Assembly: GCF_018688155.1 (NCBI RefSeq)
Contig: NZ_CP061312.1
Coordinates: 124,001-188,000, forward strand
Direction: 5' to 3'
DNA from: Polynucleobacter sp. AP-Sving-400A-A2
GTDB taxonomy: Bacteria; Pseudomonadota; Gammaproteobacteria; Burkholderiales; Burkholderiaceae
Length of the DNA stretch: 64,000 nucleotides
Under the pieces are notes generated by a model that saw only the letters and a program-made list of their open reading frames with translations, was not told where the DNA came from and ran no database searches. The translations under genes were made by a program, and so were the position numbers. Positions within the stretch are counted from its first letter, which is position 1. Every line of letters begins with the position of its first letter. Of the stretch, positions 30,473 through 42,595 are shown one piece after another.

Positions 30473-31905
30473 AACATATCGTGCAGCAAATTCATTTTGT
30501 TGGTATCGGTGGTGCAGGCATGAGCGGTATTGCCGAAGTCTTGCTAAATCTGGGATATCAGGTATCTGGATCCGACTTAGCTGAAGGTGCTGTAACGAAG
30601 CGCCTAAAAGATTTGGGTGCAGTGATTCATATTGGCCATGACCCTAAAAATATTGGTACTGCAGAGGCGGTGGTAATTTCTACTGCAGTTGCGGGCAACA
30701 ATCCAGAGGTGCTAGCTGCTCGCGCAGCCAAGGTTCCCGTGATTCAGCGGGCTGTCATGCTCGGTGAGCTTATGCGTTTAAAGCAGGGTATTGCAATTGC
30801 TGGTACTCATGGCAAAACAACCACCACCAGCTTAGTTGCCTCTGTCTTAGCTGAGGGTGGTTTAGATCCAACCTTCGTTATTGGGGGTAAGTTAAATTCC
30901 GCAGGTGCTAATGCGCGCTTAGGTCAGGGTGACTTTATTGTGGTGGAGGCAGATGAGTCTGATGCCTCTTTCTTGCAATTATTTCCTGCGATGGAGGTTG
31001 TTACCAACATCGATGCTGATCATATGGATACCTATCAGCATGATATGGCTAGATTGAAGCAGGCTTTTGTGCAGTTTATTCAGCGTATGCCTTTTTATGG
31101 TGTTGCTGTTTTGTGCATTGATGATACTAACGTTCGAGACATTGTTCCGTTTGTGTCACAGCCAGTATTACGCTACGGCTTATCTGATGATGCAGATATT
31201 CGTGCAAGTAATGTGCGTGCTGATGGTACTCGCATGCACTTTACGGTTGATCGTAAAACTGTGCGCCGTCATGGCAATAAGCCAGGTCGACTTGAGGTGC
31301 AATTAAATTTGCCCGGCCTACACAATGTTCAAAATGCATTAGCAGCAATTGGTATTGCAACAGAATTGGGTGTTAGTGATGAGGCTATTGTGAAAGCCTT
31401 ATCTGAATTTAGTGGCGTTGGTCGCCGGTTCCAAAAGTATGGAGAAATTCCTTTGGTCTCTGGCGGAAGCTTCACATTGATCGATGATTACGGACACCAT
31501 CCCGTTGAAATGGCCGCTACTTTATCTGCAGCCCGCGGCGCTTATCCAAACCGTCGCTTGGTATTAGCATTCCAACCTCATCGCTTTACGAGAACGCGTG
31601 ATTGCTTTGGTGAGTTTGTGCAAGTTCTTAAAAACTTTGATGCACTCGTATTAACCGAAGTTTATCCAGCTGGTGAGGCAAAGATTCTAGGCGCGGATGG
31701 TCAAAGCCTAATGAAAGCAGCGCTTACTGTTGATAAGGTCTTGAAGGGTTCTTTAGACAGTACTGCGGTAGCCTTTGCTTCGAGCGTTGCTGAAATGCCT
31801 GAAAAACTCAGCGCCTTATTGCGTGATGGTGATGTCTTAATCACGATGGGCGCTGGCTCGATCTCTGGATTGCCGCATGTATTAGCAGAGGCAAAACATG
31901 TCTAA
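30469..31905 (+). CDS. murC: UDP-N-acetylmuramate: L-alanine ligase
   Basis: Adds the first stem-peptide residue. The ATG at 30469 (overlapping the murG stop) gives 478 residues beginning with the Rossmann motif [15 protein letters not shown]. The P-loop is [11 protein letters not shown] and the DDYGHHP motif marks MurC. An in-frame start at 30442 lies inside murG and is not needed. Overlaps ddl by 8 bp. Confidence 0.97.
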   Translation: MKHIVQQIHFVGIGGAGMSGIAEVLLNLGYQVSGSDLAEGAVTKRLKDLGAVIHIGHDPKNIGTAEAVVISTAVAGNNPEVLAARAAKVPVIQRAVMLGELMRLKQGIAIAGTHGKTTTTSLVASVLAEGGLDPTFVIGGKLNSAGANARLGQGDFIVVEADESDASFLQLFPAMEVVTNIDADHMDTYQHDMARLKQAFVQFIQRMPFYGVAVLCIDDTNVRDIVPFVSQPVLRYGLSDDADIRASNVRADGTRMHFTVDRKTVRRHGNKPGRLEVQLNLPGLHNVQNALAAIGIATELGVSDEAIVKALSEFSGVGRRFQKYGEIPLVSGGSFTLIDDYGHHPVEMAATLSAARGAYPNRRLVLAFQPHRFTRTRDCFGEFVQVLKNFDALVLTEVYPAGEAKILGADGQSLMKAALTVDKVLKGSLDSTAVAFASSVAEMPEKLSALLRDGDVLITMGAGSISGLPHVLAEAKHV

Positions 31906-32911
31906 GCTAAACCAACCATTACTTTCTTGGGGTGAGCGAGTGAAGCAAGAGCTCGCAAATTTAGATATTCAATCTCTTGGACGGGTAGGAGTATTGCTTG
32001 GCGGTCGATCTGGCGAGCGAGAGATTTCTTTGATGTCGGGTAATGGCGTATTGGAAGCCCTGCTCTCGAAAGGAGTTGATGCATACCCATTTGATCCAGG
32101 ATTACGTTGCCCAACTGAGCTAGCTCAAGAGAAATTTGATCGTGTGTTTATCTCTTTGCATGGTCGTTATGGTGAGGACGGGACGATTCAAGGACTTCTA
32201 GATCTCCTAGGTGTTCCTTATACCGGTAGCGGTGTACTAGCATCTGCACTAGCGATCGACAAAATTGCGACCAAGCTTGTTTGGCTTAGTAGCGGTCTTT
32301 CAACTCCTGAATTTGAAGAGCTCAAAGCCGACAGCGACTGGAATGCTGTAGTGAAGCATTTGGGCTTGCCATTAATTGTGAAGCCCGCACATGAAGGCTC
32401 ATCACTTGGTTTAACTAAAGTGAAATCCGTTGGAGAATTACCTGCTGCCTATAAGTTGGCAGCCGGAATGGATAAGAAGGTGATTGCTGAAACTTGTATT
32501 GTTGGCGATGAGTTGACTTGTCCCTTGGTTGGATTTGGAGCAAATGCGGAAGCTTTGCCTGTGATCAAAATTATTCCACCTGAAGCTAACTACGATTTTC
32601 ATAATAAGTATTTCTCTAACGAGACCAAATACCTATGCCCAACTGGGCTTACGCCAGAAGTAAATGAAGCAGTTCAAGAATTAGCCTTAGCCTCTTATCG
32701 TGCGCTTGGATGCAAAACTTGGGGTCGAGCTGATGTGATGCTCGATCAAAAAACTGGCAAACCTTATCTCTTGGAGATGAACACTTCTCCAGGTATGACC
32801 TCGCATTCTTTGGTCCCTATGGCGGCAAAGGCAGCTGGTATTGAGTATGCCGAACTTGTTCTTTGGGTTATTAGTCAAACCTTAAAAAGCAAAGGGGCTG
32901 CACAAGTATGA
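31898..32911 (+). CDS. ddl: D-alanine: D-alanine ligase
   Basis: ATP-grasp ligase of 337 residues that supplies D-Ala-D-Ala to MurF. It shows [28 protein letters not shown], the lysine segment [12 protein letters not shown] and the metal-binding [11 protein letters not shown]. The leader of about 25 residues before the conserved domain is longer than in E. coli DdlB. Confidence 0.96.
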   Translation: MSKLNQPLLSWGERVKQELANLDIQSLGRVGVLLGGRSGEREISLMSGNGVLEALLSKGVDAYPFDPGLRCPTELAQEKFDRVFISLHGRYGEDGTIQGLLDLLGVPYTGSGVLASALAIDKIATKLVWLSSGLSTPEFEELKADSDWNAVVKHLGLPLIVKPAHEGSSLGLTKVKSVGELPAAYKLAAGMDKKVIAETCIVGDELTCPLVGFGANAEALPVIKIIPPEANYDFHNKYFSNETKYLCPTGLTPEVNEAVQELALASYRALGCKTWGRADVMLDQKTGKPYLLEMNTSPGMTSHSLVPMAAKAAGIEYAELVLWVISQTLKSKGAAQV

Positions 32912-33774
32912 GTCGGATCGGCGCCTTTATAAACGGTTTCGGTGAAGTGTTTACTTCACTGGCATCTCCACTTTGGAATCATGCAGAGCGGATGCAAAAG
33001 TTGAGCCGTTTCTTGATGCGCTGTTTTGCAGTCATGGTTTTCGTTGGAATTTTGGTGTGGTTGAGTCAGCGTCCGGTATTTGCATTACGCCAAATAGTGA
33101 TAGAGCCAGTGGCTGGCCAAACGCTAAAGCATATAAATAAGCCTGTAGTTAAGCAGCAGGTTTTAGAGACTGTTCAGGGAAATTTCTTTAGCGTGAGATT
33201 AGAAGACGTGAAGCGTGGCTTTGAGTCGATGCCTTGGGTCCGTCATGCCAACGTTCGCAGAGTTTGGCCTAACGGATTGATTGTGAGTATCGAAGAGCAA
33301 AAACCTTTTGGTACTTGGGGTGGTGCTGATAGTCATACCTTAATGAATACCCATGGTGAGCTCTTTGCTGGGCGCGTCTCTGATGTTGGAGATGGTATTT
33401 ATTTGGTTGATTTCTCGGGGCCAGACGATGCCAGCAAAGAAGTGATGCGTTTGTACGAGAGGGCGAATGCTTGGTTTAAGCCTTGGAGTGCAGAAGTGAA
33501 AAGCTTAACCCTTTCTGAGCGCTATGCCTGGCACGTGAAGTTATCCAATGGCATGAAGGTGGAATTTGGTCGGGATGAAGAGAATTCAGACAAAACATTA
33601 ACTGAAGATCGTGTGGCACGCCTCTTTAAGTATTGGCCGCAGGTTCAAGAGAAGTGGGCTAACCGAGTGGACGCAATCGATCTGCGCTATGCAAATGGTT
33701 TTGCAGTGCATCTTGCTTCGGCAAGTTTGAAAAAAAATGAAGCAGATGGCAAAAAAAGCGAGCAGAAGCAATGA
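32908..33774 (+). CDS. ftsQ: Cell division protein FtsQ
   Basis: Bitopic division protein of 288 residues: a cytoplasmic tail, one membrane span (about 40-54), a POTRA domain (about 60-130, including [19 protein letters not shown]) and the FtsQ beta domain, ending in a charged tail rich in Lys and Glu. Links FtsL/FtsB to the septum. Overlaps ddl by 4 bp. Confidence 0.93.
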   Translation: MSRIGAFINGFGEVFTSLASPLWNHAERMQKLSRFLMRCFAVMVFVGILVWLSQRPVFALRQIVIEPVAGQTLKHINKPVVKQQVLETVQGNFFSVRLEDVKRGFESMPWVRHANVRRVWPNGLIVSIEEQKPFGTWGGADSHTLMNTHGELFAGRVSDVGDGIYLVDFSGPDDASKEVMRLYERANAWFKPWSAEVKSLTLSERYAWHVKLSNGMKVEFGRDEENSDKTLTEDRVARLFKYWPQVQEKWANRVDAIDLRYANGFAVHLASASLKKNEADGKKSEQKQ

Positions 33775-33783
33775 GGAATGAGA

Positions 33784-35013
33784 ATGAGTAAAGACAGCCG
33801 CGATTTATTGGTCGGATTAGATATTGGAACCTCCAAGGTGGTTGCTTTGGTTGCTGAGTTAGCGCCAGATGGTCAATTTAATGTGGTTGGCGTTGGCCAA
33901 ACTGCATCTAAGGGCTTAAAGAAGGGTGTGGTTGTCAATATTGAAGCTACTGTTCAGTCTATTCAGAAAGCGCTTGAGGAGGCTGAGGTTATGGCCGACC
34001 GCCAGATCGTGCAGGTTTTTACTGGTATTGCTGGAAATCACATTGTGAGTTTTAACTCTAGCGGTATGGTGGCAATACGCGATAAAGAGGTTAGCGCTGG
34101 CGATGTTGAGCGTGTTTTAGAAACTGCTAAGGCAATCAACATTCCAACGGATCAACAAATCCTTCATATTCTTGTTCAAGAATTCATTATTGATGGACAG
34201 GAAGATGTACGTGAGCCAATTGGCATGAGTGGTTTACGCTTGGAAGTGAAAGTCCACATCGTTACTGGCGCTGTTAGTGCTGCACAAAATATCGTGAAGT
34301 GTGTACGCCGTTGTGGTTTAGAGGTAAATGATCTTATTTTGCAGCCCCTGGCTTCGAGCTTAGCTGTATTGACTGAAGATGAAAAAGAGTTGGGTGTTGT
34401 TTTGGTCGATATTGGCGGCGGTACAACCGATATTGCGATCTATTGCCAGGGCTCTATTCGACATACTGCAGTGATCCCGATTGCAGGCGATCAAATTACC
34501 AATGACATTGCTATGGCACTGCGTACGCCGACTATTGATGCAGAAGATCTCAAGATTCAATATGGTATTGCTCGCCAAGATATGGCCGATCCAAGCACCA
34601 TGATTGATGTCCCAGGTGTTGGTGATCGTGAGCCACGCCCGATGTCAAAGCAAGCTTTAGCTGCCGTAATCGAGCCACGAGTAGAAGAGTTATTTACCTT
34701 AGTTAGAGGCGTTGTACGTGATTCTGGTTACGAAGATATGGTCTCTTCAGGAATCGTGCTGACTGGTGGAACTTCTTTAATGCCAGGAATGGTTGAGCTT
34801 GCTGAGCAAGTGTTCTTACGCCCAGCTCGTATCGGAACTCCTGAGTACCGTGGCCACCTGCATGAAGTTTTACGTAGTCCCCGTTTTGCTACCAGCATCG
34901 GTTTGTTAATGGAAGGCCAGGCGCAGTTATTACGTGGCCGTCGAGCATCACAATCAGGCGCGCTGCAAAGTGTGATTGCGCGCATGAAGGAATGGTTCGC
35001 AGGAAATTTTTAA
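33784..35013 (+). CDS. ftsA: Cell division protein FtsA
   Basis: Actin-like ATPase that anchors FtsZ to the membrane. The 409 residues include the phosphate-1 motif LDIGTSKV, the phosphate-2 motif VDIGGGTTDIAIY, the adenosine motif VLTGGTSLMPG and a short amphipathic C-terminal helix ending MKEWFAGNF. The ATG at 33784 has GAGGA six bases upstream; the ATG at 33778 touches that site and is less likely. Confidence 0.97.
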   Translation: MSKDSRDLLVGLDIGTSKVVALVAELAPDGQFNVVGVGQTASKGLKKGVVVNIEATVQSIQKALEEAEVMADRQIVQVFTGIAGNHIVSFNSSGMVAIRDKEVSAGDVERVLETAKAINIPTDQQILHILVQEFIIDGQEDVREPIGMSGLRLEVKVHIVTGAVSAAQNIVKCVRRCGLEVNDLILQPLASSLAVLTEDEKELGVVLVDIGGGTTDIAIYCQGSIRHTAVIPIAGDQITNDIAMALRTPTIDAEDLKIQYGIARQDMADPSTMIDVPGVGDREPRPMSKQALAAVIEPRVEELFTLVRGVVRDSGYEDMVSSGIVLTGGTSLMPGMVELAEQVFLRPARIGTPEYRGHLHEVLRSPRFATSIGLLMEGQAQLLRGRRASQSGALQSVIARMKEWFAGNF

Positions 35014-35058
35014 GTTTTTCGTCGTCGTCAATGTAGTACTTATTACCTTGGAGGGTAT

Positions 35059-36399
35059 ATGGAATTTGAAATGTTAGATCAAGAAACAGCCGGTAAAACC
35101 ATTATTAAAGTGGTTGGAGTTGGTGGTGCAGGTGGTAATGCAGTTCAGCACATGATTCGTCGCGGTGTTAACGGCGTAGAGTTTATTTGCATGAACACCG
35201 ATGCTGGCGCTTTACAGCGTTCTGAGGCATCTGTGAATTTGCAACTAGGCTCTAGCGGACTCGGTGCTGGTGCAAAACCTGAAATCGGTGCAGCTTCGGC
35301 TGAAGAAGCGCGAGCACGCATTGCAGATACATTGCAAGGTGCACACATGGTATTTATCACCGCTGGTATGGGTGGAGGCACAGGTACTGGTGCAGCGCCA
35401 ATCGTTGCTCAAGTTGCTAAAGAGATGGGTATTTTGACTGTTGGTGTGATTAGCAAGCCATTTGATTTTGAGGGCGTTAAGCGTCTCAAGGTTGCGGAGA
35501 ATGGCGCTATTGAACTCGAAGCATATGTTGATTCATTAATCGTAGTTCTCAATGAAAAACTCTTTGAAGTTATGGGTGAAGATGCAGAATTCGATAAGGC
35601 ATTCGCCTGTGCTGATGATGTATTACATAACGCTGTTTCAGGTATCGCAGAAATCATTAACGTACAAGGTTTGATTAACGTCGACTTTGAAGATGTGAAA
35701 ACGGTGATGGGCGAACAAGGTAAAGCAATGATGGGAACTGCGACAGTTTCTGGCATGGACCGCGCACGCTTAGCTGCTGAAGCTGCAGTTGCATCACCAT
35801 TGCTCGAAGGTGTTGATTTGTCTGGTGCGCGTGGCGTATTGGTCAACATTACCGCTAGCCGTTCATTGAAGTTGTCTGAGACTCGTGAAGTCATGGCAGC
35901 AATTCGTGGTTATGCTGCAGACGATGCTACTGTGATTTTCGGCACTGTTTATGATGAAAGCTTAGGTGATGCATTGAGGGTCACTGTTGTTGCTACTGGC
36001 TTGAATAATCCACAAGCACGTCAACATCATCAACCAGAAGTAGTTTGGAGACAAGCTACTGGTACGCATGATGCGATGCCAACAATGGCTGACTTAAACA
36101 GCTTTGCTCCAGCAAGTGCTTCAGCAGCAATGAGCAAAGTTAATCTTGACTCAGCTTTGAGCACGAGTGCAGGCTTGGCAATGACAGGTACGGGAAGTGC
36201 TCCTGCGATTGCTGCTCAACCAGCAGCTAGTGGTGTTGATTACAGTCAATATGATTTGCCACGTGTATTCCGTAGCTCACGGGAAGCTACACCAGCCCCT
36301 ACATTAGGTGCTGATAGCTCGCCACAGGCTAAAACCATGCTTGATAAAGGGGCTGATTACTACGAAATCCCAGCTTTTTTACGTAAGCAAGCAGACTAA
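35059..36399 (+). CDS. ftsZ: Cell division protein FtsZ
   Basis: Tubulin-like GTPase that forms the division ring. The 446-residue protein has the glycine loop [11 protein letters not shown], the tubulin signature [12 protein letters not shown], the T7 region and a linker rich in Ala, Ser and Thr that leads to the conserved end peptide [11 protein letters not shown]. Strong GGAGGG precedes the start. Confidence 0.98.
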   Translation: MEFEMLDQETAGKTIIKVVGVGGAGGNAVQHMIRRGVNGVEFICMNTDAGALQRSEASVNLQLGSSGLGAGAKPEIGAASAEEARARIADTLQGAHMVFITAGMGGGTGTGAAPIVAQVAKEMGILTVGVISKPFDFEGVKRLKVAENGAIELEAYVDSLIVVLNEKLFEVMGEDAEFDKAFACADDVLHNAVSGIAEIINVQGLINVDFEDVKTVMGEQGKAMMGTATVSGMDRARLAAEAAVASPLLEGVDLSGARGVLVNITASRSLKLSETREVMAAIRGYAADDATVIFGTVYDESLGDALRVTVVATGLNNPQARQHHQPEVVWRQATGTHDAMPTMADLNSFAPASASAAMSKVNLDSALSTSAGLAMTGTGSAPAIAAQPAASGVDYSQYDLPRVFRSSREATPAPTLGADSSPQAKTMLDKGADYYEIPAFLRKQAD

Positions 36400-36429
36400 A
36401 CCACTGCTCAATACAATAGATCATGCAGA

Positions 36430-36480
36430 ATGCCAGCGCGGCGCCCCTCCGGACGACGAATCCCGCGCTAGCGTTGGCAT
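36430..36480. other. GC-rich two-part stem-loop between ftsZ and the peroxiredoxin gene
   Basis: ATGCCA (36430-36435) pairs with TGGCAT (36475-36480), and GCGCGG (36436-36441) pairs with CCGCGC (36463-36468). A six-base bulge lies on the 3' side and the apical loop is about 21 bases and GC-rich. There is no T run, so it is not a typical intrinsic terminator. Candidates are a leader RNA element, a processing site or a dispersed palindromic repeat. Confidence 0.55.
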
Positions 36481-36510
36481 ACTCATGACAACTATTTAAT
36501 TGGAGAATTT

Positions 36511-37011
36511 ATGATTGCAGTCGGACAAAAGTTACCAAATGCTACTCTTTATGAGTTTTTAGACGAAGCTAGCGAGGGTTGCGCTATTGGACCAAACGCA
36601 TTTGAAGTTGAAAAACTCACTGCCGGAAAAAAGATTGTGATCTTTGCTTTGCCTGGCGCATTTACTCCGACTTGTTCAGCAAAACACGTTCCTAGCTATG
36701 TTGAGCACTTTGATGCAATCAAAGCAAAAGGTGTTGATGAAATTTGGTGTGTTTCAGTAAATGATCCATTTGTAATGGGTGCTTGGGGACGAGATCAAAA
36801 AGTTGGTAAAAAGATTCGCATGTTAGGCGATGGCAGTGCTGAATTTACTAAGAAACTTGGTCTAGAGCTAGATTTGATTGCTCGCGGTTTGGGTGTTCGT
36901 TCAGATCGCTATGCTATGATTGTTGAAGATGGTGTTGTGACAACCTTGGATCGTGAAGCGCCTGGCAAATTTGAAGTGAGCGATGCTGCTTCAATCTTGA
37001 AAAAGCTTTAA
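36511..37011 (+). CDS. Peroxiredoxin (Prx5/AhpE-like thiol peroxidase)
   Basis: Reduces peroxides. The 166-residue protein carries the peroxidatic Cys55 in PGAFTPTCS, with the Arg-containing LGVRSDRYAMIVEDG segment typical of the Prx5 subfamily. No fused glutaredoxin domain. It sits between ftsZ and lpxC, a position I know from other Burkholderiales. A GGAG precedes the start. Confidence 0.93.
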   Translation: MIAVGQKLPNATLYEFLDEASEGCAIGPNAFEVEKLTAGKKIVIFALPGAFTPTCSAKHVPSYVEHFDAIKAKGVDEIWCVSVNDPFVMGAWGRDQKVGKKIRMLGDGSAEFTKKLGLELDLIARGLGVRSDRYAMIVEDGVVTTLDREAPGKFEVSDAASILKKL

Positions 37012-37038
37012 TCAAGCATTCCTGAATTCAGATAAACC

Positions 37039-37953
37039 ATGATGAAGCAACGCACAATCGCTACTCCGATTAAAACCGTGGGGATTGGTTTGCACTCTGG
37101 GTGCAAGGTGACTTTGTCTATTAAGCCTGCGCCGGCAAATTCAGGAATTGCATTTGTACGTGTAGATACCCCAGAGCAATCGGTTATACCGGCCACTGCT
37201 CTGGCAGTTTGCGATACCCGCCTAGCCTCAGTGATACAAAAAGATGGCGTGCGTGTTTCCACAGTGGAACATTTACTGTCAGCCTGTGCAGGCCTAGGAC
37301 TTGATAATTTATTAATTGAGCTTGATGGCGAAGAAGTGCCCATCATGGATGGCAGCGCAGCCTCATTTTTGTTTCTAATGGAATCAGCCGGTATAGCTGA
37401 GCAAGAAGCTTCTAGACAGTTTGTGGTGATTAAAAAATCTGTAGAAGTGAGGGATGGTGACAAGCTTGCTCGCCTAGAGCCCTTCTTTGGATTTAAGTTG
37501 GATTTCACAATTGACTTTAAACATCCTGCAGTAGATAAAACTGGTCAGCGCTTTGTGGTAGATTTTGCTGAGCATGCTTATCGTAGTGAGATTGGCCGTG
37601 CCAGAACCTTTGGTTTTGCTCACGAGGTTGAGGCCTTGCGAGAGATGGGATTGGCGCGTGGTGGAAGTTTAGATAATGCGATCGTACTCGATGAGCATCG
37701 CATTCTGAATAACGAAGAGTTACGTTACGAAGATGAGTTTGTTCGCCATAAAATTTTGGACGCTATTGGCGACCTGTATTTAGTCGGGCATCCGATTGTG
37801 GGTTCCTATGTTGCTGAAAAATCAGGACACGCCTTAAATAACGCACTCTTGCGTAAGCTTTTGGAAGATCCTAGTGCTTATGAAATTAGCAGTTTTTCAG
37901 AAAATAAGGCCCCCGCAGCCTATTCAAAAGAGAGTCAACCCCTCTTTTTCTAG
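37039..37953 (+). CDS. lpxC: UDP-3-O-acyl-N-acetylglucosamine deacetylase
   Basis: Zinc deacetylase, the committed step of lipid A synthesis. The 304 residues start [20 protein letters not shown] and show the zinc-binding HLLSA and the late [12 protein letters not shown] with HxxxD, plus FARTFGF-type segment [11 protein letters not shown]. Two ATG codons stand in tandem at the start. It ends the dcw cluster and is convergent with the DciA-like gene 2 bp away. Confidence 0.97.
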   Translation: MMKQRTIATPIKTVGIGLHSGCKVTLSIKPAPANSGIAFVRVDTPEQSVIPATALAVCDTRLASVIQKDGVRVSTVEHLLSACAGLGLDNLLIELDGEEVPIMDGSAASFLFLMESAGIAEQEASRQFVVIKKSVEVRDGDKLARLEPFFGFKLDFTIDFKHPAVDKTGQRFVVDFAEHAYRSEIGRARTFGFAHEVEALREMGLARGGSLDNAIVLDEHRILNNEELRYEDEFVRHKILDAIGDLYLVGHPIVGSYVAEKSGHALNNALLRKLLEDPSAYEISSFSENKAPAAYSKESQPLFF

Positions 37954-37955
37954 GT

Positions 37956-38459
37956 TTATTTAGGCTTGCTCTGAAGTAGGCGTTCAACCGCCTTACGTAG
38001 CTCCGAATCCGGTACTAATTTATCTAACAATGATTCCCAAGAAGCCCTTGCAACTGCATTAAAGCCTCTTGGTTTTTGATTAGCCTGGAGCCCGTCGCGG
38101 GGCTTGATTTCCCAGGTGGGTGGTGCTGGCTTAAGGCGCACCTTAATGCTGGCGCAGACGACCCCTTTTTTCGCTAACTCATTGATTAAACTAGGTAAAA
38201 CTTGCTGAAGGCGGGTTGCAATACTCGCCCCGTTTACCAGTAAAAAGAGCTCATTTTGAGCTCCAGAACGCCATCCAGCCTCAATTTTGGGCGCTAAATT
38301 TTCTAAATCCAACTCAAAGAGAGCGGCTTTCAGTGCAATTTTGAGCTTGGCTAAATCTTCAGTTTTGGCCAGAATTCCGCCCAGACCCTCGGACTCGCGC
38401 AAATACTCCAACCACTCATGGGCGGCTTTCGTACGGATAGGTTTGGGAGCAAAGTTCAT
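37956..38459 (-). CDS. DciA-like protein (DUF721)
   Basis: A 167-residue protein whose central part (LKIALKAALF through the VNGASIATRLQQVLPSLINEL segment) matches the DUF721/DciA fold, named for its role in loading the replicative helicase in bacteria without DnaC. The position between lpxC and secA also fits this family. The start at 38459 is preferred to 38489, which would place extra residues before it; both are possible. Function is inferred from family. Confidence 0.7.
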   Translation of the reverse strand: MNFAPKPIRTKAAHEWLEYLRESEGLGGILAKTEDLAKLKIALKAALFELDLENLAPKIEAGWRSGAQNELFLLVNGASIATRLQQVLPSLINELAKKGVVCASIKVRLKPAPPTWEIKPRDGLQANQKPRGFNAVARASWESLLDKLVPDSELRKAVERLLQSKPK

Positions 38460-38513
38460 ATAAAAAGAGGGTGCGGGTGATAAACTCAAGGTCTTAATTT
38501 ACTTCAATTTCCC

Positions 38514-41279
38514 ATGGTAATCGGTCTTCTAAAAACCCTGGTCGGCAGTCGTAACGACCGCCTCTTAAAACAGTATCGCAAAGTAGTTGCCAAAGTTAGC
38601 GCTTTCGAGCCTAGCATGCAAGCTTTGGATGATGCCGCACTGCAAGCAAAAACTACTGAGTTCAAGTCACGTTTAGCTGCGGGTGAGTCATTGGATGATA
38701 TTGCTCCAGAAGCTTTCGCTGTAGTTCGTGAAGCAAGCACACGCGTGATGAAGATGCGCCATTTTGATGCGCAGATGATGGGCGGTCTCGCATTACATCA
38801 AGGCAAGATTGCTGAAATGGGCACTGGTGAAGGTAAGACCTTAACCGCTACGCTCCCTGTATATTTAAATGCCCTAACAGGTAAGGGTGTCCATGTCATT
38901 ACAGTAAATGATTACTTGGCTCAGCGCGATGCTGAGTGGATGTCAACGCTTTATAACTTCTTAGGTATGAAAGTGGGTGTGAATCTATCTCAAATGGATC
39001 ACACCACTAAGCAAGAAGCTTATGCAGCTGACATTACCTATGGAACCAATAACGAATTTGGTTTTGATTACCTTCGTGACAATATGGTGCAAGACTTGGG
39101 TCAGCGTGTTCAGCGTGGCCTAGCTTATGCAATTGTTGACGAAGTAGATTCTATTTTAATTGATGAGGCACGTACCCCATTGATCATCTCGGGTCAGGCA
39201 GAAGATCATACTGATTTGTATATCAAGATCAATGCATTGCCTGCTTACTTAGAGCGCCAAATCGGCGAAGAGAAAGCAGATGGCACTGGTGTTGAAAAAC
39301 CAGGCGATTATTGGGTTGATGAAAAGTCTAATCAAGTCTATTTAACTGAGCGCGGCCATGACAAGGCAGAGACAGTCTTGGTTGAGATTGGCGCTTTGAA
39401 TGATGGCGGCTCTTTGTACTCGCCGCAAAATATTACTTTGATGCACCACGTGTACGCAGCATTGCGTGCGCATACTCTGTACAACCGTGATCAGCAATAT
39501 GTCGTTCAAAATAATGAAGTCATCATTGTTGATGAGTTCACTGGACGCTTAATGCAGGGTCGTCGCTGGTCTGATGGTTTGCATCAAGCTGTAGAGGCAA
39601 AAGAAGGTGTGCAGATTCAGAATGAGAATCAGACCCTAGCTACGATCACTTTCCAGAACTACTTCCGTATGTATGGCAAGTTGGCCGGTATGACTGGTAC
39701 TGCTGATACTGAAGCTTATGAGTTCAAGGAAATCTACAGCCTTGAAACTGTAGTCATTCCTCCAAACCGGATTAGCCAAAGAAAAGATCGCCAAGATCAG
39801 ATCTATAAGACATCGCGCGAGCGTTACGATGCCGTGATCAAGGATATTGAGGATTGTTACAAGCGTGGTCAGCCTGTCTTGGTGGGTACAACTTCGATTG
39901 AGAACTCAGAACTCATTGCTGGCTTGTTAGGTCAACGTCAACTGCCCCATCAGGTCTTGAATGCGAAACAGCATGCTCGCGAAGCCGAGATCATTGCTCA
40001 AGCTGGTAGACCTAAGATGATCACCATTGCTACCAATATGGCGGGCCGTGGAACAGATATCGTTTTAGGTGGAAATGTTGGCAAACAATCTTCTTTGATT
40101 GAAGCGGATGCCGGTCTACCTGATGTAGAAAAAGCAGCCAAGATTAAGACTTTGCAGGATGAATGGCAAAGCTTGCATGATCAAGTATTAGTTGCTGGTG
40201 GTTTGCACATTATTGGTACTGAGCGCCACGAGAGCCGTCGTATCGATAATCAGCTTCGTGGTCGCGCTGGTCGTCAGGGTGATCCAGGATCCTCCCGATT
40301 CTACCTTTCCCTAGATGATTCGCTTTTACGTATTTTTGCTGGAGATCGGCTGCGTGCAGTCATGGATCGCCTCAAGATGCCAGATGGTGAGCCGATCGAA
40401 GCAGGCATGGTAACTCGCTCCATTGAATCTGCTCAGCGCAAGGTTGAAGGTCGCAACTTTGATATTCGTAAGCAATTATTGGAATACGACGACGTTGCCA
40501 ATGATCAGCGTAAAGAAACTTATCGCCTCAGAAATGAGGTTCTCGAAAGTGCCGATGTTGGTGAGTTGATTGCTAACTTGCGCGATGATGTATTGCGTGG
40601 CATTTGCGCTCTGTACATTCCTTTAGAGTCTATGGAAGAGCAGTGGGACTTAGTTGGTCTTGAGAAGGCATTAGCCAGCGACTGGGGTTTAACGGTTGAT
40701 CTGAGAAATTGGGTTGAAAATGCAACATCCATGGACGATGAGCAAATTGTTGACTGCGTACTGGCGGCCGCAACAGAAACTTATGATGCAAAAGTAGAGC
40801 TCTCTGGACGCACATCTTTCGCTGGGTTTGAACGCTCAGTTTTACTCTACAGCTTAGATACCCATTGGCGTGAACACTTAGCTGCCTTAGACCATTTACG
40901 CCAAGGCATCCATTTACGTGGTTACGCTCAAAAGGATCCAAAGCAGGAGTACCGTCGCGAAGCATTTGAGCTCTATGGTGAGTTACTCAATGTCATCAAG
41001 AATGATGTTGTGAAGAGCATCATGACGGTGCAGATTCGTAGTGCCAGTGAGTTAGATGAGGCCGCAGAGTCGATCAATGAGGATTTAGCCAAACTCTCAG
41101 ATGTGCAATATCAGCACGCCGATGCCGATCTTGAGCTAGCTGGGTCGACAGGCGATCGTGGTGCAGCTATCGCAATAGCTCCAGCGCCATTACGCGCTGG
41201 TCCTAAGGTGGGTCGCAATGATCCCTGCACCTGCGGAAGTGGTAAGAAGTACAAGAACTGCTGCGGCGCGTTAAGTTAA
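38514..41279 (+). CDS. secA: Protein translocase ATPase SecA
   Basis: Motor of the Sec export pathway, 921 residues. Nucleotide-binding domain 1 has the Walker [12 protein letters not shown] and the Walker [22 protein letters not shown]. The second helicase-like domain has [14 protein letters not shown] and the arginine region [13 protein letters not shown]. The C-terminus carries the SecB- and zinc-binding end [13 protein letters not shown]. No secM-like arrest gene is seen upstream. Confidence 0.98.
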   Translation: MVIGLLKTLVGSRNDRLLKQYRKVVAKVSAFEPSMQALDDAALQAKTTEFKSRLAAGESLDDIAPEAFAVVREASTRVMKMRHFDAQMMGGLALHQGKIAEMGTGEGKTLTATLPVYLNALTGKGVHVITVNDYLAQRDAEWMSTLYNFLGMKVGVNLSQMDHTTKQEAYAADITYGTNNEFGFDYLRDNMVQDLGQRVQRGLAYAIVDEVDSILIDEARTPLIISGQAEDHTDLYIKINALPAYLERQIGEEKADGTGVEKPGDYWVDEKSNQVYLTERGHDKAETVLVEIGALNDGGSLYSPQNITLMHHVYAALRAHTLYNRDQQYVVQNNEVIIVDEFTGRLMQGRRWSDGLHQAVEAKEGVQIQNENQTLATITFQNYFRMYGKLAGMTGTADTEAYEFKEIYSLETVVIPPNRISQRKDRQDQIYKTSRERYDAVIKDIEDCYKRGQPVLVGTTSIENSELIAGLLGQRQLPHQVLNAKQHAREAEIIAQAGRPKMITIATNMAGRGTDIVLGGNVGKQSSLIEADAGLPDVEKAAKIKTLQDEWQSLHDQVLVAGGLHIIGTERHESRRIDNQLRGRAGRQGDPGSSRFYLSLDDSLLRIFAGDRLRAVMDRLKMPDGEPIEAGMVTRSIESAQRKVEGRNFDIRKQLLEYDDVANDQRKETYRLRNEVLESADVGELIANLRDDVLRGICALYIPLESMEEQWDLVGLEKALASDWGLTVDLRNWVENATSMDDEQIVDCVLAAATETYDAKVELSGRTSFAGFERSVLLYSLDTHWREHLAALDHLRQGIHLRGYAQKDPKQEYRREAFELYGELLNVIKNDVVKSIMTVQIRSASELDEAAESINEDLAKLSDVQYQHADADLELAGSTGDRGAAIAIAPAPLRAGPKVGRNDPCTCGSGKKYKNCCGALS

Positions 41280-41299
41280 ATCGATTAGGATTAAAAAGG

Positions 41300-41317
41300 G
41301 CTGCCAGATCGGGCAGC
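41300..41317 (+). terminator. Weak hairpin after secA
   Basis: GCTGCC / GGCAGC (41300-41305 and 41312-41317) with a 6-base loop, 20 bases after the secA stop. No T run follows, so termination there is uncertain. Confidence 0.3.
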
Positions 41318-41348
41318 TCAGCAATGCCTCATCTACAATTGTCAGATC

Positions 41349-42584
41349 ATGACAGTTAACTTACCGCTCCCCCAAAAAGACCAACTAAAGCCGATTAAAG
41401 GTTTTCAGATGGGTATCGCTGAAGCTGGAATCAAAAAAGCCAATCGTAAGGATCTATTGGTGATGACCTTGACCCCTGGTTCACAAGTTGCTGGTGTTTT
41501 TACCTTAAACCGTTTCTGCGCTGCGCCAGTTCAGGTTTGTCGAGAGCATTTGGCTTTGGATGGTGCAAAGGGCGAGATTCGGGCGCTGGTGGTGAACACG
41601 GGTAATGCCAATGCAGGCACCGGTGAACGGGGTATGCAAGATGCCTTAGCAACTTGTGCCGAGTTAGCAAAAGAGCTCAAGCTAAACCCAGAACAAATTT
41701 TGCCTTTTTCAACTGGCGTGATTCTTGAGCCGCTGCCAATTGATAAATTGATTTCTGCTTTACCGAAAGCAGTCACCAATCTAAGTGAAGACCATTGGTT
41801 TGATGCGGCAGAAGCCATCATGACAACCGATACGCAGCCTAAGGCAACATCGGTGATGGCGCAGACTCCTGCTGGCTCCGTGACTATCACGGGTATCTGT
41901 AAGGGCGCAGGAATGATTCATCCGAATATGGCAACCATGTTGGGATTCATTGCAACCGATGTTGGCTTTGCACCGGGTCTACTTACTGCCTTGACTCAGG
42001 AGGTTGCGGATCAATCATTTAACGCCATTACGATTGATGGTGATACCTCGACCAATGACTCATTCATCATGATGGCAACTGGTCAATCAGCCGTGCAGAT
42101 TAAATCAACAGATGATATTAGTTATGGTTTAGTTCGGACTGCATTAATTGACCTTGCACGTAAGCTTGCTCAAATGATTGTGAGAGATGGTGAGGGCGCA
42201 ACAAAATTTATTACGATTGATGTGCAAGGCGGCAAGACTAAAGAAGAGTGTCGCTTGGTAGCAGAAGCAATTGCCCACTCACCTTTAGTAAAGACTGCCT
42301 TCTTTGCGAGCGATCCTAACTTAGGTCGTATTCTTGCTGCGATTGGCTATGCTGGCATTACTGATCTTGACGTGAACCAAGTACAAATGTGGCTTGGAGA
42401 TGTGTGGGTTGCAAAGAATGGTGGCCGCAATCCTGATTACCAAGAGGCTGATGGTCAAAGGGTGATGCAGGCGCCAGAAATTACTGTCAAGATTGACTTG
42501 GGTCGCGGATCAGCGCAAGAAACAATGTGGACCTGTGACTTATCGCATGACTACGTTTCCATTAATGCTGATTACCGCTCATAG
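41349..42584 (+). CDS. argJ: Bifunctional glutamate N-acetyltransferase / N-acetylglutamate synthase
   Basis: Recycles the acetyl group in arginine synthesis. The 411-residue precursor has the self-cleavage motif [12 protein letters not shown], where Thr becomes the nucleophile of the beta chain, and the DGDTSTNDS segment. Start ATG at 41349. Followed by a DUF815 ATPase gene after 11 bp. Confidence 0.96.
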   Translation: MTVNLPLPQKDQLKPIKGFQMGIAEAGIKKANRKDLLVMTLTPGSQVAGVFTLNRFCAAPVQVCREHLALDGAKGEIRALVVNTGNANAGTGERGMQDALATCAELAKELKLNPEQILPFSTGVILEPLPIDKLISALPKAVTNLSEDHWFDAAEAIMTTDTQPKATSVMAQTPAGSVTITGICKGAGMIHPNMATMLGFIATDVGFAPGLLTALTQEVADQSFNAITIDGDTSTNDSFIMMATGQSAVQIKSTDDISYGLVRTALIDLARKLAQMIVRDGEGATKFITIDVQGGKTKEECRLVAEAIAHSPLVKTAFFASDPNLGRILAAIGYAGITDLDVNQVQMWLGDVWVAKNGGRNPDYQEADGQRVMQAPEITVKIDLGRGSAQETMWTCDLSHDYVSINADYRS

Positions 42585-42595
42585 GAATTCGTGAA

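Noticed and set aside
35409..35894. Minus-strand frame of 161 codons inside ftsZ
   Set aside because: Ser/Thr/Ala-rich mirror of a strongly conserved gene; typical antisense shadow.
37008..37508. Minus-strand frame of 166 codons across lpxC
   Set aside because: Antisense to lpxC, Ser/Thr-rich, no features.
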